A DNA stretch of 57,194 nt from Isotricha intestinalis (Eukaryota; Ciliophora; Litostomatea; Vestibuliferida; Isotrichidae): contig JAJJLU010003539.1 in assembly GCA_023807065.1 (NCBI GenBank), positions 1 through 57,194 on the forward strand, written 5' to 3'. A program made the position numbers and the translations under genes. Under the pieces are notes generated by a model. The model made no database searches. It was not told the DNA's origin and worked only from the letters and a program-made list of their open reading frames with translations. Shown one piece after another: positions 1 through 9,191 of the stretch (within the stretch, counting starts at the first letter, position 1; every line of letters starts with the position of its first letter).

Positions 1-431
1 TATCTTGGATTTGTTAAGAAAATTCTTCCAATTTTAAATTTATCTAATTTATTCAATAAAATCTGATTTATTATGGTTGCTGGTTCATCAGCTGAATTTG
101 CTATTAAAGCACAATTTTGACTTATGTAAGAATCAGGAATAATTCCTCTTAGATTTTCTCCTGAAACATATGAATTATAGGAATCTTCATCACGAGCAAA
201 TATTTCTGTTTGCTTTTCTGCTGCTTTTGATAATACTTCATTTAATTTTAATGGTGGCATTGGCTTCAAGTCGTTTAATGATGATATAAAGGCATCTATT
301 TCTAATAGGAAGGGATCACGGGCTCGTAAACGGGATAATCCTAAACGGAATGTTTGAACACGTTGTTCGATTGATTTTGGGTTTGTACGAAATTTGTTAG
401 CTTCACTCAAGAGTTGTTCTTTGAATGACAT
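1..431 (-). CDS. CAP/SCP-like domain protein, 3' end outside window
   Basis: The frame is open from an ATG at 431 to the left edge, giving 143 residues; the C-terminus lies outside. The N-terminus has the helix pattern of CAP (SCP/PR-1/Tpx-1) proteins: LLSEANKFRTNP near residues 7-18, then LNEVLSKAAEKQTEIFARD around residues 63-81, matching the helix that leads to the first CAP histidine region. There is no signal peptide, so a cytosolic or unconventionally exported form of the bacterial/protist CAP type is likely. Arginine is often written CGT or CGA here, while the neighbours use AGA almost only, and local GC is higher; this could mean strong expression or a different origin. The second half of the CAP fold cannot be inspected. 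The family call is fairly likely; the function is unknown. Confidence 0.6.
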   Translation of the reverse strand, partial: MSFKEQLLSEANKFRTNPKSIEQRVQTFRLGLSRLRARDPFLLEIDAFISSLNDLKPMPPLKLNEVLSKAAEKQTEIFARDEDSYNSYVSGENLRGIIPDSYISQNCALIANSADEPATIINQILLNKLDKFKIGRIFLTNPR

Positions 432-621
432 TTTTTTCTTTTTTTTTTAGTTTTATATGATTTTTTTTTGAGGTTATGCTATTTTTTTTTTATTATTTTT
501 TATTGTTATTTTTATTTTTTTTTTTTTTTATTTTATTTAATATTGTTTTTATTCGATAAAATCAAAGAAATTAAGATAAATCTTGATAAAACAAAAAAAT
601 TTTTCATAAATTATCCTATTA

Positions 622-1215
622 TTATTTACAGCATCCTTTATTTTTATTATTGTTTACATTTAATCGAAGAGAATTTCCGTCGATAGAGGCTTCATATTTA
701 GCATTAACAACTTTTTGAATAATATCTAAAAAAGCTTCATTAACATTAATTCCAGTGATAGCACTAGTTTCAAAGAAATCACAATTAATTCGTTGTGAAA
801 TGTTTATTAAATCTTCATGAGAAACAATTCTTCCTTCAATATCAACTTTATTTCCAATAATAATTCCTTGACATTGAGAAGTTACTTCATTAACATTATG
901 AAACCAATCATTCAAACGGTCATAACTTTCTTTATTCATAACATCACAAACATAAATTATACCATGAGCTCCTCGATAAAAACTTTTTACTATTGATTTA
1001 AATCTTTCTTGTCCTGCAGTATCCCAAAATTGAATAATATATGTTTTATTGTCTATTGTTATTTCTTTTGATTGACATTCTACTCCTATTGTTGGTAAAT
1101 TTTCAGATATTACTTTTTCATTTCTTAAATATTTTGATAATAAACTTGTCTTTCCTACATCTGAATCCCCTATTATTAATATTTTGAATTGCTCTATTTC
1201 TTTTGTTTTTTCCAT
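622..1215 (-). CDS. Rab-family small GTPase
   Basis: This 197-residue protein has the complete Rab GTPase core. It has the P-loop GDSDVGKT at residues 16-23, switch I threonine in PTIGVE at 41-46, the switch II signature WDTAGQERF from residue 64, the guanine-specificity motif GNKVD near 122 and ETSA near 150. It ends in GCCK, giving tandem cysteines for geranylgeranylation. By family, it would act as a prenylated membrane-trafficking switch. Length and start fit the family exactly. The subfamily cannot be set safely; RGAHGIIYVCDV resembles Rab1/Rab8-type proteins. It is divergently transcribed from the TLDc gene starting at 1452, with about 236 bases between. A second, distinct Rab lies at 30183-30782. 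Confidence 0.93.
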   Translation of the reverse strand: MEKTKEIEQFKILIIGDSDVGKTSLLSKYLRNEKVISENLPTIGVECQSKEITIDNKTYIIQFWDTAGQERFKSIVKSFYRGAHGIIYVCDVMNKESYDRLNDWFHNVNEVTSQCQGIIIGNKVDIEGRIVSHEDLINISQRINCDFFETSAITGINVNEAFLDIIQKVVNAKYEASIDGNSLRLNVNNNKNKGCCK

Positions 1216-1451
1216 TTTATTTTTTAAATTATTATTTATTTTCTTTTTTTTTATTTTTTTTGAATAATATTCATTCTAAAAAAAAAACTTTATTTAATTC
1301 AAAGTTAAATCAAATAAATAAGGATAAATATCATATAATTCAATTCAAACAAAACAAATAAAATGTCAAATCAAAAGGATAATCAAATAATTTATATATG
1401 GTTTATCTAAGTTTTATTTATTTATTTTTTAAATTTATTTATTATTTTTTA

Positions 1452-2387
1452 ATGAATGAAAAAGGAAGACTACCTTTGTCTTCTTCAGAAAAATTAATAG
1501 TAAAATATAAAAAGAAGAATTACTCTTTTCCAAACTGTTTAAATATAATATTATTAGTCTTATTGTTATTATCAATTTTATCTTTATTTGCTTTATCAAA
1601 TATTAAAAAAGCTCAAGAAAAAGAAAAGCTAATTTTCAATAATGAATATATAAATAAACAATATTTGATAGACAATATAGATAAAACGATAAAATTAATT
1701 GCAAATAATATTTCATTTTATAAAAAAGAAATAAAATCTTTAAACAATGAATACAATAATTTAACTTCAATATATTTAAAAAAAATTTCAGAATTGAAAA
1801 CAAAAACAAATTTATTAAAATATTTAAATATAGAATTATCATATTTGAATATAATACCAATATCATCAATATTAAAGAATCTATCTCAAATAAAACAAAT
1901 AATATCATATATTCAAAATAATATAAATTATTTCCCTTCAGATTATCATCCAAATTTTAAACAAATTTATAAATCAAGTTTAGATAAAAAAAAAAGAAAA
2001 AATTTTATAAATGAAATTATTGGTAAAAATTATATTTTAATATTAGTAAAAACTTCAGAAGATAATATTTTTGGAGGATTTTTTAATAAAATAATTTCTG
2101 GAAATTCTTCTCATATTGATAATTCTGCTTTTTTATTTTCTTTAAATCATGATGAAGTTTATAAAATTAATTTAGGAAAAAAGCCTTATTGGTTTAATAA
2201 AGATATTTTTTTTAGTTTTGGAGAGAATGATATTATTCTTTATAACGATTGTTTTGAAAATTATTCTTCTATTAGTAGTTTTCCTTCTTCTTATGGAAAT
2301 AATTCTTGTATTCAACATAGACTAACTGAAGGAAAAAAATATTTTGTTGTTAAAGAAATTGAAGTTTATCAATTAAATAATGAATGA
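1452..2387 (+). CDS. membrane-anchored TLDc-domain protein
   Basis: I chose the ATG at 1452 (311 residues). An upstream in-frame ATG at 1398 adds only 18 hydrophobic residues encoded by T-rich leader sequence. Order of parts: a short basic N-terminus, one membrane segment (CLNIILLVLLLLSILSLFAL, about residues 29-48), a helical lysine/asparagine-rich stretch to about residue 170, then a TLDc domain to the end. The TLDc domain shows ILILVKTSEDNIFGGF, AFLFSLN, the ILYNDCFEN strand and the closing FVVKEIEVYQL. TLDc domains of the OXR1/TBC1D24 type are linked to oxidative-stress protection and V-ATPase regulation in other eukaryotes. An N-terminal anchor plus coil on a TLDc domain is unusual. It ends in TGA, rare here. 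A soluble TLDc gene follows at 2611. Confidence 0.75.
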   Translation: MNEKGRLPLSSSEKLIVKYKKKNYSFPNCLNIILLVLLLLSILSLFALSNIKKAQEKEKLIFNNEYINKQYLIDNIDKTIKLIANNISFYKKEIKSLNNEYNNLTSIYLKKISELKTKTNLLKYLNIELSYLNIIPISSILKNLSQIKQIISYIQNNINYFPSDYHPNFKQIYKSSLDKKKRKNFINEIIGKNYILILVKTSEDNIFGGFFNKIISGNSSHIDNSAFLFSLNHDEVYKINLGKKPYWFNKDIFFSFGENDIILYNDCFENYSSISSFPSSYGNNSCIQHRLTEGKKYFVVKEIEVYQLNNE

Positions 2388-2610
2388 TTAAATAATTTTA
2401 ATATATATAAGTAAAAGATGCTTTATTTTATTATTTATATTTTTTTAATAAATAAGGTTTGGAAAAAAATTAATAAATAATTTATAAAAAATTTAAATGA
2501 ATTTTGAAAAATATTTCCAAATTTATAATAAAAGAAATATTAGATTGAAACTATTTAAACACTTTGATTGATTATATTTAAATTAATGAAAAATATTAAT
2601 AAAAAAAATA

Positions 2611-3195
2611 ATGAACTCAAATTACTATATTCTATATTCAAAATTAAATAAAACAATAACAGAAAAATTAGAATATAAAAACATTGATGATATAAATTTT
2701 ATATCATCAGCAATAGAAAAAGTTTTAAATAAAAAGGGATATATTCATAAATTATTATATAGAGCATCAAGAGATGGAGATTCTTCCCAAACATTTCATA
2801 ATAAATGTGATGGAATACCAAATACAGTAATAATAATAGAAACTACAAAAGGTAAAAAATTTGGTGGCTTCACTTCTCAAATTTGGGATAAAAAAGGAGA
2901 TTTTAAAAGAGATGAAAATTGCTTTCTTTTTAATTTAAATAAAAAAGAAATTTATTATATTAAAAATTCAGATATTGCAATTTTATGCTCTAAAAATAAA
3001 GGACCTAATTTTGGAAGTGGTAGTGATATATGCATTGAAGATAATTGTATGAGAAATAATAATAATTTTACTTTTCAATCTAGTTTCTATTATAAAGAAC
3101 AAAATTATGCTTTAAATGGAGAAAAATTTTTCACAGTAAAAGATTATGATGTTTACCAAGTTGATTTTGGAGATTATACAATAATTAAAAAATAA
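2611..3195 (+). CDS. TLDc-domain protein
   Basis: This 194-residue protein is almost entirely a TLDc domain. It has the opening helix with LLYRASRDGDSSQTFHNKCDG, the NTVIIIETTKGKKFGGFTS strand pair, CFLFNLNKKEIYYI, a glycine-rich GPNFGSGSDICIED turn and the final FFTVKDYDVYQVDF. It lacks the membrane anchor of its tandem neighbour 223 bases upstream on the same strand. The two share the GGF, FLFSLN/FLFNLN and VYQ signatures, so they look like diverged paralogs. The domain is complete enough that the start at 2611 is credible, though a short upstream exon cannot be excluded in the AT-rich leader. By family, a TLDc protein may modulate V-ATPase or oxidative stress; nothing in the sequence says which. 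Confidence 0.8.
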   Translation: MNSNYYILYSKLNKTITEKLEYKNIDDINFISSAIEKVLNKKGYIHKLLYRASRDGDSSQTFHNKCDGIPNTVIIIETTKGKKFGGFTSQIWDKKGDFKRDENCFLFNLNKKEIYYIKNSDIAILCSKNKGPNFGSGSDICIEDNCMRNNNNFTFQSSFYYKEQNYALNGEKFFTVKDYDVYQVDFGDYTIIKK

Positions 3196-3304
3196 ATTTA
3201 AAACAATCAAACTAAAATTTTACTTAAACCCAAGTAATTAATATAATAAAAAACACCCTAAATAATAATTAAAATTAACTCCAATATATAATAAAAAGAA
3301 TTAT

Positions 3305-4588
3305 TTAGGCAATAACTTTAGAAGCTAAAATAGCAGAACCAACTGCAGCTTCTTCTTGACCTTCGTTAATAACTAATTTTTTGTCAAAAACTTTTTCAAT
3401 AGCTTTTTGTAAAGTTTGACTTCTAGTAAGTGAATTACCATTTCCTAAAATTTCATCTTTTCCTTTATAAAATTCACTAGGAATACAATCTTTCAAATGA
3501 TTAGCTAATCCAAGAGAAAGTGCTGCTGAAATTTTTCCAAAAGTAAAATTAGTTAAATTTATATTTTTCATTTCACCTCTTGCATCAACATCCCATCTCT
3601 CACCTAAAAATGTAGGTATAATAATAGGTAAATTTTCTCCATTTAATTCCTTTAAACCTTCTTCATCGATTTTCTTATAAACTTCTTCATCTGAAATTTT
3701 ATTTCCAAACATTTCACTCATATTAATAATATGTGCTTTTAAAAATTTAAAAGAATCTCCTCCACATAAAATAGCTGCAACAAGTAGAAATTTATTATCA
3801 ACAAAAGGTCTTACTTCAAAAGTATTAAAATTAGATTGAACATATTGATCATAAATCATAGAAACTTGAGCTGAAGTACCAATAGAAATATAAACAGAAC
3901 CTTCTTTTCCTCTACATCCAATAATTGAAGCTTGATTATCACCAATTGAAACAAGAACTTTACATTTAGTTTTTAAATTAAATTCTTCAGGTTTAATTAA
4001 TTCACCTGCAATGGAACCACTTTTTAAAATTTTAGGTAAAATTTCTTGTCTAATTCCTAATCTCTTTAAAGCTTCTCTATCCCAATCACCAGTTTGCAAA
4101 TTGAAAAGACCCCATGAAGCAGCATTTGTTTCATCAATTACATGTTGACCTGTCATTTTATAAACAAAATAATCCATTATTGTTGATGCATGTGTATATT
4201 CTTTATTATCAACTAATGCCATTGTTGTAAAACCAAATCCATCTTTTAATTTTGAACATCCTTCTATTTTTTGTATTTTTTCTAATCCTTCTCTTTTATC
4301 TTGCCATGTATATAAAGGACTCTCTTTTTTATCATTGAAAAATAATACTCCATGCATTTGGCCTGTTATTCCTATTCCTTTTATTTCTTTTAATATTTCT
4401 TCAGGTAATTCACTTAACACTTTTTTTAATGTACTCTCGTGAACAGAAACTGATTGTTCTGCGTGACCATTAGGTTGAATTGATCCTGCATTGTGTACTT
4501 TACTTTTTATATGAATTGTCTTTAATGTTTTTGAATCGTATATTATTGCTGCTGTTGATGTTGTTCCTATGTCGATACCTAAGTACAT
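3305..4588 (-). CDS. SHPK: sedoheptulokinase-like FGGY sugar kinase
   Basis: This 427-residue FGGY-family kinase starts with the phosphate-1 motif GIDIGTTS at residues 4-11. It carries GQMHGV at 76-81, TWQDKR, NAASWGLFN, GDNQAS, the ISIGTSAQ segment, PTFLGER and the ATP-site GNGNSLTRSQTLQKAIEKVF close to the end, followed by EEAAVGSAI. The series NAASWG(Y/L)FN, GD(L/N)QAS, PT(V/F)LGER and G(S/N)G(S/N)(A/S)L(S/T)R is what I recall of animal SHPK (CARKL) rather than XylB. It should phosphorylate sedoheptulose to sedoheptulose-7-phosphate in the cytosol, feeding the pentose phosphate pathway. Xylulokinase is the main alternative. Its neighbours are not metabolic genes. It faces the TLDc gene tail-to-tail across 109 bases. 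Confidence 0.8.
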   Translation of the reverse strand: MYLGIDIGTTSTAAIIYDSKTLKTIHIKSKVHNAGSIQPNGHAEQSVSVHESTLKKVLSELPEEILKEIKGIGITGQMHGVLFFNDKKESPLYTWQDKREGLEKIQKIEGCSKLKDGFGFTTMALVDNKEYTHASTIMDYFVYKMTGQHVIDETNAASWGLFNLQTGDWDREALKRLGIRQEILPKILKSGSIAGELIKPEEFNLKTKCKVLVSIGDNQASIIGCRGKEGSVYISIGTSAQVSMIYDQYVQSNFNTFEVRPFVDNKFLLVAAILCGGDSFKFLKAHIINMSEMFGNKISDEEVYKKIDEEGLKELNGENLPIIIPTFLGERWDVDARGEMKNINLTNFTFGKISAALSLGLANHLKDCIPSEFYKGKDEILGNGNSLTRSQTLQKAIEKVFDKKLVINEGQEEAAVGSAILASKVIA

Positions 4589-4685
4589 TTTTTTATTATA
4601 TTTTTTATATAACTTTTAAGTAGACTTTTAGGTGTGTTTTTTTATGATATTTTTTTAATTTTTTTTATTATTTTTATTTTATTAT

Positions 4686-5909
4686 TTAGAAAAGCATTTG
4701 GTTACGTTTTTTATTGAGAAATGTAGTCATTTCATTTTGGTTTTTGCTTTTTTTCTCATCTATGATTTGTTTATATTTTATATAATATTTATCCATATTT
4801 TCAATTTTTTCTGTTTTTTTATCTTTGAGAAATGTTTTAATATCTAAATTACCTTCACAATAATCTTCAAAATTATTAAATGACTTTCCAAAATAATCAA
4901 TATCAACTCCACTATTCAAAATATCTTGAACAAAAGATTTTTCAATAAGAGTTTCAACAGTATCAATATATCTTTCATATTCTAAATTAGAATATAAAGG
5001 TCTTAAAATTTTAAGATCAATATCATAAATAGTTTGATAATAAAAAACAGAAGCAGCTAATTTAGCTTTATTAACATAATCAACATCATCATTATCATTA
5101 AACTTAAATTTTCCAGATTGTTTTAAAATTTTAACAGCAGCTTCAATAGAATCACAAACTGAAAAAATTTTAAAAGCACTTTTTGAACCAAAGCCTTTAA
5201 TTTGAGGTAAATAATCACAACCTAACATCACACAAAATTGAATTAATTTTAATCTAGGAATTGTTAAAAGAAATTTACATATTTCATTTGGGTAATTGAT
5301 ATATTTTTTTTCCAAATCTAAATATTCAAAATAACCATTTTGATCTAATTTAAAAACCAATTTTTTAACTCCATAAGGTATTAAATCACTATCTTCTGTT
5401 ATAGCAAAATCTATTTTTTTTTCCTTATATAAATATGATATTTCAGCATCTGCTTCATATGGTGAAACAATTATTTGTTGATTTAATTTTTTTAATATTT
5501 CAATTAATGAATTAATCATTCTTGAAGTTACTTTTAAAGTTCTATTTATTACTTTTTTATATTTTTCTTCTTTTCCTTCTTCTTTTTCTAATTTTTCTGC
5601 TAATCTCTTATTATTTTCTGCGAATTGTATTCTATTTGAAATTTCTGTTTCTTTCGCATTTAAAATGTTTCCATCAAAAACACAAATACATTTTATATCA
5701 AATGATAATAAAAGAGAAATCATTTTGAGAGGGTAATTTAAATATAAATCATTTTTTTCATTTAGTTCTTTTTGATTATTTATTGAAGCATATACTCCTT
5801 TATATAACCATACCATTATATCTATTGCACATATCTTGTTTTTTAAGATACTTATGTGTTCTTGAGTAAATAATGGCTTGTATAAGAAAAGTAAATCATT
5901 TATTCCCAT
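4686..5909 (-). CDS. EXO1: exonuclease 1 (XPG/FEN1-family 5' nuclease)
   Basis: The 407-residue protein starts with MGI, whose processed glycine N-terminus is typical of the FEN1/EXO1 fold. All metal-binding acids are in place: D30 in AIDIMVW, D79 in VFDG, E152 and D154 in SPYEADAEI, D173 and D175 in ITEDSDLIPYG, and D232 in GCDYLP. A helix-hairpin-helix (IKGFGSKSAFKIF) follows. Spacing tracks human EXO1 (D30, D78, E150, D152, D171, D173, D225) much better than FEN1. EXO1 resects 5' ends in mismatch repair, double-strand-break repair and meiotic recombination. The long C-terminal mismatch-repair tail of animal and yeast EXO1 is missing or very short; the protein ends soon after residue 390. 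An HFM1/MER3 helicase lies further along at 43735. Confidence 0.88.
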   Translation of the reverse strand: MGINDLLFLYKPLFTQEHISILKNKICAIDIMVWLYKGVYASINNQKELNEKNDLYLNYPLKMISLLLSFDIKCICVFDGNILNAKETEISNRIQFAENNKRLAEKLEKEEGKEEKYKKVINRTLKVTSRMINSLIEILKKLNQQIIVSPYEADAEISYLYKEKKIDFAITEDSDLIPYGVKKLVFKLDQNGYFEYLDLEKKYINYPNEICKFLLTIPRLKLIQFCVMLGCDYLPQIKGFGSKSAFKIFSVCDSIEAAVKILKQSGKFKFNDNDDVDYVNKAKLAASVFYYQTIYDIDLKILRPLYSNLEYERYIDTVETLIEKSFVQDILNSGVDIDYFGKSFNNFEDYCEGNLDIKTFLKDKKTEKIENMDKYYIKYKQIIDEKKSKNQNEMTTFLNKKRNQMLF

Positions 5910-6114
5910 TTTTGATAATTTTTAGAAGGATTATTTTTTTTTATTTAATTCATTTTTGATTTTATTTTTTAAAAGGTTTTTTACTTATATAAAAGAATGG
6001 AATTTGATATATTATTATATTAATGATTTTTAATTAATTTTTTTTTATCAATATAATTTATTATATTATTTACTTGTGTTAAAATTATATTTATAAATTA
6101 AAAAAGAAAGTTAT

Positions 6115-8784
6115 TTACTTTTTATTATCACTATTTCCATTATCCTCATTATTAGAATTTGTATTTTCTGATTTTTTCTTTTTTTTCCCAATAATTTTTT
6201 CATAAATATTTCCATATTTCAAATTAATTAATCTATAATTTTCTAAATATAATCCAAAGAACATTTGAATATTAAAATAAGAAACTAAAACAGTAAAAGC
6301 AAAAATATAAATAAATTGAAAATTAATATTTTTATTAACATAAATATTTTTAAAATGAAAAATAGACATTTCTAAAGTAGATAAAATACTATTAATATAA
6401 GTATTATAAGCGTGAACTTCTAAACCAAAAATTTGATGACTAATAATTGAAAAAACAAAAATAAAAGAAAAAAAAGATAAAAAATAAGGTAAAGCATTTA
6501 TAAGAGATAATTTTAAATATTGGAAATAAGTTTTAAATATTTTCATTTTATTTAAATAAGTAATTAATCTCAATAATAAAAGAGTCATTAAAATACATTC
6601 TAGTATAACAGTTTCTTCATAAGTTTTTGCAATATTAAAATAACCTTTATTTTTTATTTTAAAATATCCTAATTCAATATCAATTTCTTCTTTATTATTT
6701 ATATTTTGATATAAATGTTTTCTTTTAACTATAAATATTCTCAAGAATATAATTAAAGATATTATAGTTAATATTGAAGTTAATTGAATACTTGAGTTTA
6801 AGCAGCCTTTATTCTTTTTTTTTTTCCTTTTTTTTATATTTAATCCTGTATTATTTTGTGTATTCTTATATATAATATAAAACCAATAAACGACAAAATC
6901 AAACAAACAAAATAAAAATCGAAAATTTTCAATGACTTTCGAATTTTTATGTTTAATAGATAAATTAGGTTGAAACGGTATAATTTTCATTTTAGGAGTA
7001 TTACTTCCTGCATTATTAGAAAATTCATATAGAAAATAAATATAATAGTAATTTTCACTGAAAAAATTATATACAGTGAAATCAATAAAGCAAGCTTTAT
7101 TCATTAAAGAAGAAAAATAATCATAAGAAATATCTTTATTATCAATAGCTTCATGAGTAAGAAAATTTAAAGCAACTTCTAAAACTTTTTTATTTATAAA
7201 ATTAATATTAATAAATAAATTAATAGAATTATCTTTGTAAATACCAAAATCACCTTTAATTTTGATTTTTTCACTTTCTTCAATTTGACCATTCCAATCA
7301 GAAAATAAATCATAATAATAATTAAATAAATCTTTACAATTTGAAATAAAATTATTATTGGAAGTTGAATTAGTATAAACTAAAAAATTTAAAAAATCTA
7401 AATTTGAATTATCACAAATTGGATTTAAACCATTAATAACATAAGTTTCATATTTATATTCTTGAATATAAGGAGAATAATAACTAAAATAAGAAGATTT
7501 ATCATATTTATAATATTGAGAAATACAATTGAAATTCTTATTATTATTATTATAATTTAAAAAATCTAATACATTTTGAATACATTTTTCAGAAGTTGAT
7601 TTAAAGAAAGAAATTCTTGCTTGAGAAATTAACATATATGGAAATTGAATAAATCCTGAAGAATCATAATAAAAATTATCAAAAATTTTTATTATTTGAT
7701 TTTTTATTATTTCTGAATTTGAAAAAAAATAATTTTCATCTAGTATGATATTTTTTTCAAATCTTTCTTTTATTATTGATATTTCATCATACATATTATT
7801 TGACATTGATAAAGATTTTAATGATTTTATTGATAGTAATAAAAATATTATAAAGAATATATGAATGAAAACACCTAAAATTGATTTTATACTTATTTTC
7901 TTTTTTTCAATAGGAATTTCAATTGCATTTTTTTTTTCTTCTTCTTCTTTTTTTAAATTTTCAAATTCACTTTCAATAAAAGAACTCATGCCAACAATTC
8001 TTTTTGTAAAATCAGTTAATTGATTTTTGGAGGAACTTTTATCTTTTTCTTGAAAAAAATTATCTTGCGAAACATCAGGATAAAGATTATTTAAATTTGG
8101 TTTAAAATCCTGAGGACAAAAAAAAAATTGAGCGTTTTTAATTTCTCTTTCATTTTTAATTATATTATTAATTACATCATTTTCATTTAATTTAATTATA
8201 TTATTATCTTTTTGAATAAATAATAAAGTATAATTTGATTTTTCTGTTTTTTCCCATAATTCAAAACAATTTTTTAGTAATTTTTTTACTGTTGTATTAT
8301 CAGTTATTCTAAAAGTTTGAAATTTATATTTTATTTCTCTTATATCATCTAAATCAACATAAATTATATTTATGCATTGAAAAGTAATATTTATATCATA
8401 TATTGGTTTTTTATGTTCAGGAAGATAATCTGCTTTACTTAAATTTTCTTTTATTTTTTCTGATAAATTTTTTAAGGTCTCTAATATTATTATATTATCA
8501 TTTATATCATCATTTTCATTTTTTTCTTCATTTATTATTTCATTTGTGTTTTTATTTTCTATTTTTATTTTTTCTTTTTCTTCTTCTGGAATTTGCTCTT
8601 TATATAATATTTCTTGTTTTAATAAATTTTTGTATTTTTCATTTAAATTTATATTATTTTCTTGTTCTTCATATAATTTATTTCTAATATTTTCACATTC
8701 ATTTGTTATCATTTCTAATTTATCAGTAATTATATTTGGTTCATTAATTAAGTGAAAATCTGAGTTATCAAAATTTCTTAACAT
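6115..8784 (-). CDS. polycystin (PKD2/TRPP)-like cation channel
   Basis: The 889-residue protein has a roughly 300-residue cytosolic N-terminus with an acidic coiled coil (about 1-100) and a compact segment of alternating strands and helices (about 125-235) that looks like a ubiquitin- or RA-like fold. A first membrane segment (KSILGVFIHIFFIIFLLLSI) sits near residue 300. A large extracellular domain of about 330 residues follows, then five membrane segments, including LLLLRLITYL followed by KTYFQYLKLSLINALPYFLSFF, the S4-S5 and S5 signature of polycystins and mucolipins. The short pore region (NTYINSILSTLEMSIFHF) and S6 (FNIQMFFGLYLENYRL) fit TRPP channels. Expected role: ciliary or plasma-membrane cation and calcium channel. 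No C-terminal EF-hand or coiled coil is visible, only a charged tail. TRPML is a less likely alternative. Confidence 0.85.
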   Translation of the reverse strand: MLRNFDNSDFHLINEPNIITDKLEMITNECENIRNKLYEEQENNINLNEKYKNLLKQEILYKEQIPEEEKEKIKIENKNTNEIINEEKNENDDINDNIIILETLKNLSEKIKENLSKADYLPEHKKPIYDINITFQCINIIYVDLDDIREIKYKFQTFRITDNTTVKKLLKNCFELWEKTEKSNYTLLFIQKDNNIIKLNENDVINNIIKNEREIKNAQFFFCPQDFKPNLNNLYPDVSQDNFFQEKDKSSSKNQLTDFTKRIVGMSSFIESEFENLKKEEEEKKNAIEIPIEKKKISIKSILGVFIHIFFIIFLLLSIKSLKSLSMSNNMYDEISIIKERFEKNIILDENYFFSNSEIIKNQIIKIFDNFYYDSSGFIQFPYMLISQARISFFKSTSEKCIQNVLDFLNYNNNNKNFNCISQYYKYDKSSYFSYYSPYIQEYKYETYVINGLNPICDNSNLDFLNFLVYTNSTSNNNFISNCKDLFNYYYDLFSDWNGQIEESEKIKIKGDFGIYKDNSINLFININFINKKVLEVALNFLTHEAIDNKDISYDYFSSLMNKACFIDFTVYNFFSENYYYIYFLYEFSNNAGSNTPKMKIIPFQPNLSIKHKNSKVIENFRFLFCLFDFVVYWFYIIYKNTQNNTGLNIKKRKKKKNKGCLNSSIQLTSILTIISLIIFLRIFIVKRKHLYQNINNKEEIDIELGYFKIKNKGYFNIAKTYEETVILECILMTLLLLRLITYLNKMKIFKTYFQYLKLSLINALPYFLSFFSFIFVFSIISHQIFGLEVHAYNTYINSILSTLEMSIFHFKNIYVNKNINFQFIYIFAFTVLVSYFNIQMFFGLYLENYRLINLKYGNIYEKIIGKKKKKSENTNSNNEDNGNSDNKK

Positions 8785-9191
8785 TAATATTTGATTAAAT
8801 TAATTTATTAGATAATCATTAAAATTTAAATTCTCTTTGCGTTAAATGTGATTAAAAAATAAATTTATTTCAAATAAGAAAAAATAATATATAAATTTTA
8901 ATTTTGTAGAAAATGGAAGAAAAGAATGAAAGAATTAATTTATAAAAAGTTTTTGAAGAAATGTTTTTTATTTGTTATAAATAAATTAATTGTTAATTAT
9001 AATGGTCATTTATTGATATTATTATTTTTATCAAATAAATGTTATGATTTGTGATTAGAATCTAATGTTTTTATATTTTATTTAATTATAATTATGAAAA
9101 AAATTTTAAATTTCAATTATTTCTTAAATTATTTTTTTTTTAAATTATCTATTTAAATATTGAATTTGATAATAAAAAAAAATTACCTAAT
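8785..9191. other. intergenic region, 407 bases
   Basis: This lies between two minus-strand genes. It is A/T-rich with poly-A and poly-T runs and no open frame above about 25 codons. It must hold the promoter of the polycystin gene and the 3' end of the gene at 9192. I see no RNA gene, repeat or conserved motif in it. Confidence 0.5.

Noticed and set aside
468..686. 72-codon plus-strand ORF of mostly F, Y and L
   Set aside because: It is T-rich leader/intergenic DNA overlapping the Rab 3' end; no conserved pattern.
1398..1451. Upstream ATG of the first TLDc gene (MVYLSFIYLFFKF)
   Set aside because: T-rich leader translation adds a second hydrophobic run without reason; the ATG at 1452 gives a normal type II protein.
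3305..4588. Xylulokinase (XylB) call for the FGGY kinase
   Set aside because: The NAASWG, GDNQAS and GNGNSLTR motif set fits sedoheptulokinase better; kept as the main alternative.
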